Assembly (NCBI GenBank): GCA_937926975.1
Contig: CALBCJ010000013.1
Span: forward strand, 89,638 to 153,637
Source of the DNA: an uncultured Propionibacteriaceae bacterium
GTDB taxonomy: Bacteria; Actinomycetota; Actinomycetes; Propionibacteriales; Propionibacteriaceae
Direction: 5' to 3'
Length of the DNA stretch: 64,000 nucleotides
The translations under genes were made by a program, and so were the position numbers. The notes below the pieces were generated by a model, which was not told the origin of the DNA, did not search any database, and was given only the letters and a program-made list of their open reading frames with translations. This document shows positions 58,163-64,000 of the stretch, piece by piece; the stretch's first letter is position 1; each line of letters opens with the position of its first letter.

Positions 58163-58218
58163 TGCCATCATGGCATCACAGTGGCGCCAAGTCAATGCCT
58201 TACTGACGCCATGCTGGC
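58163..58218. promoter_or_regulatory. Cluster of TGGC/GCCA palindromes (candidate operators)
   Basis: Three inverted repeats: TGCCA-TCA-TGGCA at 58163-58175 over the -10, TGGCGCCA at 58182-58189 between -10 and -35, and GCCA-TGC-TGGC at 58208-58218 upstream of the -35. All use the same half site. They are well placed for repression by the RHH protein encoded directly downstream. Confidence 0.6.
58167..58195 (-). promoter_or_regulatory. Leaderless promoter of the RHH-DUF4097 operon
   Basis: Minus-strand -35 TTGACT (58190-58195), 17-nt spacer, -10 CATGAT (58167-58172), then 6 nt to ATG 58160. The message should have no leader. Confidence 0.65.
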
Positions 58219-58354
58219 ACTACACTCTCACGGGGGAGGACGCTCGGGGTGCCCATGGCGACACGTTTCAGGAGAAAACCCTCATCTTCCACGGGATCAG
58301 GAGCGGAGCATGTGACGGTGGCCCTAGCAGTCCCCCACCTGTGCAGGAAGAGGC

Positions 58355-58606
58355 ATGAACGACACCTCGATCAACCGGCGCCTCGCGACCGTCACCGACC
58401 TTGCCCGCCACCGCGACCAGAAGGCCCGCCGGGCCTCGGCTGCAATGGCTGCGGTGCTGCAGGAGGCCGACCTCGACCTCGACCGGGTCGACGAGGACGG
58501 GATCGCCACCGTCGAGAACGCCACCGAGCTGGCACGGTTCCTGATGGCCGCCTCGGCAGGACTGCCGATGGAACGCGCCACCCAGCTCTCACAGCGGCAC
58601 CGCTGA
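58355..58606 (+). CDS. Small hypothetical helical protein
   Basis: 83-residue acidic and Ala-rich protein with no recognised family. It is predicted helical, with a basic segment at residues 15-28 (LARHRDQKARRASAA) and ending LPMERATQLSQRHR. AGGAAGAGG precedes the ATG, and its codon use matches neighbours, so it looks like a real gene. It lies between the divergent RHH gene and the DUF3040 gene; I cannot assign a function. Confidence 0.55.
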   Translation: MNDTSINRRLATVTDLARHRDQKARRASAAMAAVLQEADLDLDRVDEDGIATVENATELARFLMAASAGLPMERATQLSQRHR

Positions 58607-58724
58607 CCTTCGCTCGGCAGACGGCGCTCGTGAAGGCAGAGTGTGAGAGTCCTCTTGGCCCCCCCTTTCCGGCAGTCCTGCCGCCACCTAGACTGATCTG
58701 CGTCGACACGTGATGGAGGTGGCC

Positions 58725-59075
58725 ATGGCGCTCTCCGAGAAGGAGCAGGAGCTCCTCGCTCAGATGGAGGCCGCGCTGGCGGCCGATGACCCCCGGCTGG
58801 CGAACACGCTGCGCGGCCAGAGCATCCGAACCGTCCATCGTCGGCGAGCCTCTCTGGCCATGGTCGGCTTCGTGGCCGGCATCGCCGTGCTGGTCGGCGG
58901 GATGAGCGTGCACTGGTCGGTCAGCGTGCTGGGCTTCGTGCTGATGCTGGGCTCGTTCGTGATGACGCGCAGCAGCCTGCGGTACGTCAACCCCGGCGCC
59001 CGGGCTCGAAGCCGGGTCAGCGACGACCTGCGAGACCGCATTGAGGAGCGCTGGCGCCGCCAGGACGAGAGCTGA
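58725..59075 (+). CDS. DUF3040 membrane protein
   Basis: 116-residue protein with the family's N-terminal LSEKEQELLAQMEAAL, a short DPRLANTLR segment, and two membrane helices (about residues 42-62 and 66-84), ending in a basic cytoplasmic tail. The family is actinobacterial, of unknown role, and usually lies near mraZ, as here. ATG 58725 has GGAGGTGG upstream. A possible promoter (TAGACT near 58690) lies in front. Confidence 0.88.
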   Translation: MALSEKEQELLAQMEAALAADDPRLANTLRGQSIRTVHRRRASLAMVGFVAGIAVLVGGMSVHWSVSVLGFVLMLGSFVMTRSSLRYVNPGARARSRVSDDLRDRIEERWRRQDES

Positions 59076-59236
59076 TAGCCCCTGGCCTGCCCGGGTGGTC
59101 GCCGACCGGCCCAGGGTCGGTCTCTGCCGCACCGCGGCTCCAGCCGTGCGTCTCCCCTGCCCGCCCGGTCCCGACGTCCTAGCGCAGCCCGAAGCGGTCG
59201 CGTCCCTGGTGCCTCCCCTTCCCGCCCGGTCGACGG

Positions 59237-59329
59237 CCTGCCCAGCACCCCGGCGGCCCGGGCCACCAGCGCCGACGGGTGCGAGGCCCCGTACTGCAGG
59301 GAGCAGCCGGAGGCCACCCGCAGGTGCAC
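59237..59329 (-). pseudogene. Stub of an actinobacterial DnaE-type polymerase (N-terminal PHP start only)
   Basis: Starting 7 bp after the HEPN gene stop, the minus strand reads about 31 residues that match the beginning of SCO1739-type DNA polymerase III alpha/DnaE2 (HLRVASG, SLQYGASHP, LVARAAG). After VLGR the frame continues without homology, and none of the other two minus frames restores the expected GMDALALTDRD. The remaining 3 kb of such a gene is absent, since DUF3040 lies directly beyond. I see this as a truncated remnant. The assignment rests on one short but distinctive segment. Confidence 0.55.
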
Positions 59330-59336
59330 GTACGGC

Positions 59337-59756
59337 TCAGTCGTGCCGACCCCTCCGGGCCAGGGCCCGCTGCCAGGCCCGTCCGAGCTGGCGCTCCACC
59401 TGGTCGTGGAAGGCCTGGGCGTCGCGGCGCAGGTCGTCTGCCTCCCGCTCCCCGGCGACGGCGGTGGCCCCGGCCCGGATCGCCTCCCGCCGAGGCCGCA
59501 GCGCGGCGAAGAAGGCGGCCCACTCGACGTACTCAGGCGCGGCCCGGGCCAGCACCTGCCACAGGTCGACCGGCCCCTGCCGGGGCCGTGGCCGGGCCCG
59601 GACTGCGAGCACTGTCACCGCGACCCGCATCGCCGCCAGGTAGGAGGCCAGGAAGCGCTCGTCCGGGCTCTGGCAGCGGTCAGCCTGCTCCAGGGCCTCC
59701 CGGGCCCGGCGCAGGTCGTCAGCGTACGGAGGGGTCTCCACCGTGGTCATGGACAT
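59337..59756 (-). CDS. SAV_6107-family HEPN-domain protein
   Basis: 139-residue helical protein. It shows LRRAREALEQADRCQSPDERFLASYLAAMRVAVTVLAVRA, DLWQVLARAAPEYVEWAAFFAALRPRREAIRAGA and DLRRDAQAFHDQVERQL, which I recognise as the actinobacterial SAV_6107 HEPN family, usually found next to an error-prone polymerase gene. The RxxxxH nuclease motif of toxic HEPN proteins is not seen. ATG follows GGAGGC. It is the middle gene of what appears to be a decayed SOS mutagenesis operon. Confidence 0.8.
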   Translation of the reverse strand: MSMTTVETPPYADDLRRAREALEQADRCQSPDERFLASYLAAMRVAVTVLAVRARPRPRQGPVDLWQVLARAAPEYVEWAAFFAALRPRREAIRAGATAVAGEREADDLRRDAQAFHDQVERQLGRAWQRALARRGRHD

Positions 59757-59768
59757 GCCCGCCTCCGC

Positions 59769-60068
59769 TCAGCCGACCACGGCCCGCAGCCGCCAGTGGC
59801 CGCTGCCGCAGGCGTGGTCCAGCTCGTAGACCCCCTCCGCGCCGGAGCCGGTTGCCGCCCGTACCCGCCACACCTGCAGCGGGTCGTGACGTACCTGGAT
59901 CGGTTCGCGGTAGGTCCGCATCGGCATCCCCCGGGGCTCGGCCGCTGGCACGGCGCTGATCTGTCTCGTCTCGACCCTGGGGAGCACCGGCGCGGTCAGG
60001 GGTCGAGGTCTGACCGCGCCGGGCTGGCCCATCTGCCGTACCCCGCCGACCAGGTCTTCCCCAACCAT
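59769..60068 (-). CDS. Small SOS-associated protein, shortened DUF6504-like
   Basis: 99-residue ORF if it starts at ATG 60068. The first 50 residues are unlike anything I know. From MRTYREPIQVR it resembles the start of DUF6504 proteins, and QVWRVRAATG with GVYELDHACGSGHWRL resembles their end; the family's central FLWRGR...HWVE block is missing, so an internal deletion is likely. DUF6504 genes sit beside imuB and dnaE-type polymerases. An SOS box lies 3 bp before the ATG. Other starts (ATG in QMGQPG or PMRTY) are possible. Confidence 0.5.
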   Translation of the reverse strand: MVGEDLVGGVRQMGQPGAVRPRPLTAPVLPRVETRQISAVPAAEPRGMPMRTYREPIQVRHDPLQVWRVRAATGSGAEGVYELDHACGSGHWRLRAVVG

Positions 60069-60070
60069 AA

Positions 60071-60086
60071 TCGAACAGGTGTACGA
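60071..60086. promoter_or_regulatory. LexA (SOS) box
   Basis: TCGAACAGGTGTACGA. The actinobacterial LexA consensus is TCGAAC-N4-GTTCGA; 11 of the 12 specified bases match (one A for T). It lies 3 bp upstream of the ATG of the DUF6504-like ORF. It is the only match I found in the window; uvrA and uvrB lack one. Confidence 0.75.
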
Positions 60087-60297
60087 TCACAGGAAACTAT
60101 AGTCCCCACCTCGGACCTCACGTCAAGCAGCACCGGGCCCGAGTCGCTGCTCAGACCAGGGTCGTACCGCGCCTGCCCCTGTGGGGGGATGAGAGATCGT
60201 TCACGCCGCTGGCAGAGCCGGCCCGCTGCGGGGACCATGGCTGGACACGCGGTGCGCACCTGGTCTGGCGCTACCGCCACTGGGGGGAGCGGAATCC

Positions 60298-60498
60298 ATG
60301 AATGACCTTGTCTGGGCGATCTACCGACAGTGCGTCGGTCGTTTCGGCGGCAGCCAGCGCGGCGCCACCGCGGTCGAGTACGGGCTGATGCTGGCGCTGA
60401 TCGTGACAGTGAGCTTCGGCGCCATGAGCGCCTTCGGCCAGGAGAACGAGAAGATGTACGGGGCGTTCACGCTGATCCTGAACGCCATCACCCGCTGA
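60298..60498 (+). CDS. flp: Flp-type (type IVb) pilin, orphan
   Basis: 66-residue prepilin. A 22-residue leader ends SQRG, followed by mature ATAVEYGLMLALI with Glu at +5, the signature of Flp/TadE-like prepilins cut by TadV-type peptidase, and one hydrophobic helix (residues 27-46). GGGGGGAG lies upstream of the ATG. No tad assembly genes are in this window, so it must use machinery encoded elsewhere or is a leftover. The leader is longer than usual and not very basic. Confidence 0.85.
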   Translation: MNDLVWAIYRQCVGRFGGSQRGATAVEYGLMLALIVTVSFGAMSAFGQENEKMYGAFTLILNAITR

Positions 60499-60582
60499 CC
60501 TGGCGGCCCTGCGCCATGGATGGCTCGGGACGAGCGGCTGAAGCCAGATGAGAGAGGCGCAGCGAACAGCCAGCCAAACGCC

Positions 60583-60588
60583 TAAGAT
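60583..60588 (+). promoter_or_regulatory. Possible -10 element of the HelD-like gene
   Basis: TAAGAT 32 bp upstream of the GTG start at 60621, leaving room for the AAGGAGG ribosome site. No -35 is recognisable. Confidence 0.35.
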
Positions 60589-60620
60589 AGTCTGCCTGTC
60601 CCTGATGAGCAAGGAGGGCC

Positions 60621-62777
60621 GTGGCGGATCAGGAGTCAGCACTCGTCCGGGAGCTCGCCCTTGAGCAGCAGCACGTCGACACCGTGTACGCCCACCTGGC
60701 CAAGGCCACTCAGTCGGCCCGGCAGGTGGCCGCCGAAGGGGTAGCCCGCTACACCTCGGACCGCCAGTCCTACCTGCGCGAGGAGGACGGGACTGCTCTC
60801 TTCGAGCGGGACGCCTTCGCCTACCAGGCGGCCCGGCGGCTCGCGGTCTTGGACGCCGAGCACGAGGGGCTGGTCTTTGGCCGGCTCGACCTCGCCAGCG
60901 ACAAGCCGCGCTACATCGGCCGGCTCGGGGTCCGCGACGACGACTTCGAGCCGCTGGTGATCGACTGGCGGGCCCGCGCCGCCGAGCCCTTCTACCGAGC
61001 CACTCCCTCCGACCCGATGGACGTGGTCCGGCGCCGAGTGCTGCGCTGCCGCGACGACCAGGTAGTCGGGATTGAGGACGACCTGCTGAACCCGGCCGCC
61101 GCACCGCCCGACCTGGTGGTGATCGGCGAGGGAGCCCTGATGGCTGCTCTGTCCCGGGCTCGCGGCCACCGGATGCGCGACATCGTGGCCACCATCCAGG
61201 CCGAGCAGGACGAGGCGATTCGGGCTCCTGCGCCTGGGGTGACCGTGATCGCCGGCGGCCCAGGCACCGGCAAGACGGTGGTCGGCCTGCACCGGACCGC
61301 GTACCTGCTCTACTCCAACCGGCGCCGCTACGAGAACGGCGGGGTGCTGGTGGTCGGGCCCTCAGCGGTCTTCATGAGCTATATCGAGCGGGTGCTTCCC
61401 TCGCTGGGCGAGGATGCGGTCACCCTGCGCTCGCTGGGTGAGCTGGCCAGCGACGTGCTCAGCCAGAGCGCGGTCCGCCTCGACGACGCGGCTGCGGCCG
61501 TGGTCAAGGGCTCGCTGCGGATGCTGCCGGTGCTGCGCCGGCTCGTGTCGCTGCCTGGCGCCGGCGCCGGCGGCGACCTGCTGGTCACCGTCAGGGGCGA
61601 GGCACTGCGGCTGACTGAGCAGGAGCTCGCCCGGATCCGGCGCCAGGTGCTGTCGCACCACCAGCACAACCGGGGCCGGGAGGCGGCCACGGCGGCGCTG
61701 GTGTCAGCGCTGTGGGCGAAGGCTCCGGCTGAGATCGACGTTACCGACCAGGAGCACTTCGACGAGCTGGTCCGCTACTCCTCGGTGTTCCGGGACTTCG
61801 TGGCGTCCTGGTGGCCGCTGCTGTCGGCCACCGAGGCCCTGGGCCGGCTCACCGAGCCCGCGGTGCTCCAGGCCGCGGCCGGGACCGACCTGGGGGCCGA
61901 GGCAGCTGAGGCCCTGGCCCGCTCCTACCAGGAGCCCGGCTGGAGCGTGGCCGACATCGCCCTGCTGGACGAGCTGGCCGCCCTGCTCGGACCGGTGCCT
62001 CACGACCCGGAGACCAGCGACTCGCTGTTCCTGGACTCCGGCGAGGTGGCCGAGATCGTGACCACCGCCGACCGGCTCACTGCCAGCCGGAGCCCGGACC
62101 TGGCAGAGCCGCACTCGACGTACACCCACGTGCTGGTGGATGAGGCTCAGGACATCACCCCGATGCAGTGGCGGATGCTGCGTCGGCGGGGTCCGCAGGC
62201 TTCCTGGACGATCGTCGGTGACCCGGCCCAGTCCGCCTGGCCGGACCTGTCCGAGACCGAGCGGGCCCTGACCGACCTGATCGGGTCGGCGCCGCACCGG
62301 ACCTTCCGGCTGTCGACCAACTACCGCTCCCCGCGGGAGGTCTTCGACCTGGCCGCGGCGTACATCACCCGGCACGTCCCGGATGCCGACCTGCCGCAGG
62401 CGGTCCGCAGCACCGGGAACGAGCCGCTGCTGCTGCACGCCCCCGAGGACCAGTGGGCCGACCAGGTCCAGACCGTGACCACCCAGCTGCTGGGACAGGT
62501 CGCCGGGACGGTGGCGGTGATTGCTCCGCCCAGCCGGCAGCAGGCCGTACGGCGGCTGCTGGCCGACGACCCGGACCTGGGCGGCGAGTCCCGGCTGGTG
62601 GTGCTCACCCCGCTGGACGCGAAGGGCCTGGAGCATGACGGGGTGCTCGTCCTGGCCCCGGACGAGGTCGTCGCCGAGTCCCCCGGCGGCGAGCGGGTGC
62701 TGTATGTGGCACTGACCCGGGCCACCCAGCGGCTGGTCACGCTGGACCTGGGCGGCCCCGGCCGCTGGCGCGGCTGA
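60621..62777 (+). CDS. HelD/HelR-like UvrD-superfamily ATPase
   Basis: 718-residue SF1 ATPase of the kind that rescues stalled RNA polymerase. The N-terminal coiled coil (residues 1-70, ELALEQQHVDTVYAHLAKAT) would reach into polymerase channels, then comes YIGRLGVRDDDFEPLVIDWRARAAEPFYRAT, a HelD block. Helicase motifs follow: Walker A GGPGTGKTVV, Walker B DEAQDITPMQW, GDPAQSAWP, LSTNYRSP and VALTRATQRLV. The actinobacterial HelR subgroup also protects against rifamycins; I cannot tell subgroup from sequence alone. GTG 60621 has AAGGAGG. Confidence 0.88.
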   Translation: MADQESALVRELALEQQHVDTVYAHLAKATQSARQVAAEGVARYTSDRQSYLREEDGTALFERDAFAYQAARRLAVLDAEHEGLVFGRLDLASDKPRYIGRLGVRDDDFEPLVIDWRARAAEPFYRATPSDPMDVVRRRVLRCRDDQVVGIEDDLLNPAAAPPDLVVIGEGALMAALSRARGHRMRDIVATIQAEQDEAIRAPAPGVTVIAGGPGTGKTVVGLHRTAYLLYSNRRRYENGGVLVVGPSAVFMSYIERVLPSLGEDAVTLRSLGELASDVLSQSAVRLDDAAAAVVKGSLRMLPVLRRLVSLPGAGAGGDLLVTVRGEALRLTEQELARIRRQVLSHHQHNRGREAATAALVSALWAKAPAEIDVTDQEHFDELVRYSSVFRDFVASWWPLLSATEALGRLTEPAVLQAAAGTDLGAEAAEALARSYQEPGWSVADIALLDELAALLGPVPHDPETSDSLFLDSGEVAEIVTTADRLTASRSPDLAEPHSTYTHVLVDEAQDITPMQWRMLRRRGPQASWTIVGDPAQSAWPDLSETERALTDLIGSAPHRTFRLSTNYRSPREVFDLAAAYITRHVPDADLPQAVRSTGNEPLLLHAPEDQWADQVQTVTTQLLGQVAGTVAVIAPPSRQQAVRRLLADDPDLGGESRLVVLTPLDAKGLEHDGVLVLAPDEVVAESPGGERVLYVALTRATQRLVTLDLGGPGRWRG

Positions 62778-62914
62778 GCGGCCCGACCACAACGCGTCCC
62801 ACCCGCTCTCCTTGACCCGGGCGGCGAGCTCTCCACAAAGAGTTTGTTGAAGGGGTAGCCGTCGTGGCTCGCGTGTGTCAGGATGAAGAGCATCGACCAT
62901 CCCCGGGAGGTGAG

Positions 62915-63526
62915 ATGTACCGACGCATCCAGGCTCTAGCCGTTGCTGCTGCCCTGCTGGTGGGCTGCTCGGGCAGCCCGGCTGCTGCCCCGTCGTCTCT
63001 GCCTGAGCCGACGAGGTCGCCGACGTACAGGTGTGCGAGGCCGGACGGGTCGAGTAGCCCGACGCCGTGCACCCCGCAGGAGTACCAGCAGTCCCGGGAG
63101 CAGGCAGCCCTGGTCGAGGAGGCGACCGCGGTGTGGCGGCGGCAGTTCGAGGAGGACCGCCGGCTCACTCTCGCCGGTGGGGTCGCCTCCCTGACCCCTA
63201 CCCCGGAGATTGAGGCCACCATGGCCGACCCCGGCATGACCTTGTTCCTGGACGTCCTGAAGCAGCTCCACGACGCTGGGACCACGGCCGTGAAGCTGGA
63301 GTACCGCCTCAAGACCCGCTGGGACCCCACCCCCATTCGTGAGGACGCTCTGGTCACCTTGCAGGGCTGTATCGACAGCCGGGGCTCGATCTATATCGAC
63401 CGCAACGGGAAGGACCTGGGCGAGTCTTCTGGGATCGTCCTGGACCGGTGGGGGTTCAAGCGCTTCGACGGCAAGCTCAAGATGTACTACTCTAGTTTCG
63501 AAGTGGTGGCAGCATGTCCATTCTGA
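62915..63526 (+). CDS. Putative lipoprotein of unknown function
   Basis: 203-residue protein with a lipoprotein signal (MYRRIQALAVAAALLVGC, Cys18 as lipid site). A proline/serine linker carries two further Cys (residues about 41 and 52). The rest is a helical segment and a domain around residues 105-203 with TRWDPTPIREDALVTLQGCIDSRGS and FDGKLKMYYSSFEVV, which looks like the SnoaL/NTF2-like lipoproteins often found in actinobacteria; that is a guess from pattern. ATG 62915 has GGGAGGTG upstream. It overlaps the next ORF by 13 bp. Confidence 0.65.
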   Translation: MYRRIQALAVAAALLVGCSGSPAAAPSSLPEPTRSPTYRCARPDGSSSPTPCTPQEYQQSREQAALVEEATAVWRRQFEEDRRLTLAGGVASLTPTPEIEATMADPGMTLFLDVLKQLHDAGTTAVKLEYRLKTRWDPTPIREDALVTLQGCIDSRGSIYIDRNGKDLGESSGIVLDRWGFKRFDGKLKMYYSSFEVVAACPF

Positions 63527-64000
63527 CTAGAGTAAAGCTCGCCATGGCGGGAGTTCTCCTCGTGGTCCCGCTGTTCGTTCTGCAAGGAGGGCCTGATGCC
63601 TGGCCAAACCCAAAACCCGCCCCATGCAACCTGACACGCGGTAGAACTGCTGGCGGGCAGACTATCGCATCCGCCTTCTGTCGTCAGGCTTCTTCGAGCA
63701 CGGCGTCTCAGACCAGGACAGCGACGGCGGACGGCCGGGGGCCTGCTCCGACCGTGCCCGCGGCACCGACAACGTCGGGCGAGAACCCGTACCGGCTCTG
63801 TGGCGGCATAGATGGCGAGTGGGGCACCGAGGACTGCTGGATTCCGCCTAGCCCGCCACCGACCGCCCAGCCGGTGTCTGAGGAGGTCGTCCGGGCCGCG
63901 GCCCTGCAGCTGGAGCTCCCGGCAGTGGACCCGAAGGTCGGGCCAGACCCGTCACTGAACCGGTGGAACATCACCCCGGTGAACCTGCCGATATGGCTGT
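63514..64000 (+). CDS. Secreted protein of unknown function, 3' end outside the window
   Basis: The frame from ATG 63514 stays open to the last base (162 codons). A signal peptide is visible (MSILTRVKLAMAGVLLVVPLF), with a second possible start at ATG 63544. A low-complexity Ser/Thr/Pro/Ala stretch follows, then a Cys pair (LCGGIDGEWGTEDCW) and VVRAAALQLELPAVDPKVGP leading to ITPVNLPIWL at the edge. Actinobacterial secreted proteins with a RxALxxLxLPxP...LVNLPTWLW block look alike; they often follow a small lipoprotein gene. It overlaps the lipoprotein gene by 13 bp. G+C looks lower near its start (63530-63700). Confidence 0.6.
   Translation, partial: MSILTRVKLAMAGVLLVVPLFVLQGGPDAWPNPKPAPCNLTRGRTAGGQTIASAFCRQASSSTASQTRTATADGRGPAPTVPAAPTTSGENPYRLCGGIDGEWGTEDCWIPPSPPPTAQPVSEEVVRAAALQLELPAVDPKVGPDPSLNRWNITPVNLPIWL

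Noticed and set aside
58760..59329. Long minus-strand frame (189 codons) starting with the DnaE-like segment
   Set aside because: Beyond the first 31 codons it has no homology, is Arg-rich and runs antisense through the DUF3040 gene, so only the stub is kept.

Overview
The window is high-GC chromosomal DNA from an actinomycete. WhiA, RbpA, a long Wag31-type DivIVA, SepF, a mycothiol-dependent enzyme, PdtaR, DUF3040 and an SAV_6107-type HEPN protein all point to Actinomycetota. I lean towards Propionibacteriales, but nothing seen here fixes the genus. I see no transposase, phage module or CRISPR array. Most of the window is core genome on the minus strand.

Layout. 1-1067: end of the oxidative pentose phosphate genes (opcA-pgl), facing a glycoside hydrolase gene whose 3' end runs into pgl. 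2427-6914: a two-component system followed by an ABC exporter. 7011-10769 (minus): rbpA, secG and the glycolytic run gap-pgk-tpiA, closed by a perfect hairpin. 10874-18710 (minus): whiA-yvcK-rapZ, with uvrC and uvrA upstream. 18786-24927: a mycothiol-dependent enzyme, terC, uvrB, coaE and rpsA. 25095-31851: a permease pair, polA, the ANTAR regulator pdtaR, a tRNA-Leu and pyk. 31872-35743: rluD, lspA, a DksA-like protein, divIVA and sepF.

35912-51992 (minus) is a nearly complete division and cell wall (dcw) cluster in transcription order mraZ-rsmH-ftsL-ftsI-murE-murF-mraY-murD-ftsW-murG-murC-ftsQ-ftsZ-pgeF-sepF-divIVA, with many 4-11 bp overlaps. yggS and yggT, usual members of this cluster, are absent, and a 44-bp tandem repeat sits where yggS would be. 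A mraW-type structured RNA lies before rsmH, and TGGG direct repeats fitting a MraZ operator lie before mraZ.

52219-56791 (plus) carries a MoxR ATPase, a DUF58 protein and a transglutaminase. 56815-60498 holds small genes: a DUF4097 protein with a ribbon-helix-helix regulator that appears to control itself, a DUF3040 protein, and what looks like the wreck of an SOS-controlled translesion polymerase locus (SOS box, shortened DUF6504-like ORF, HEPN gene, about 31-codon dnaE stub). An orphan Flp pilin, a HelD-like helicase, a lipoprotein and a truncated secreted protein finish the window.

A recurring regulatory feature is a TANNNT-like -10 hexamer only 6-7 nt upstream of the start codon with no Shine-Dalgarno sequence. 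It is seen before uvrA, uvrB, polA, pdtaR, pyk, rapZ, the mycothiol-dependent enzyme and the ribbon-helix-helix gene, and predicts leaderless mRNAs.
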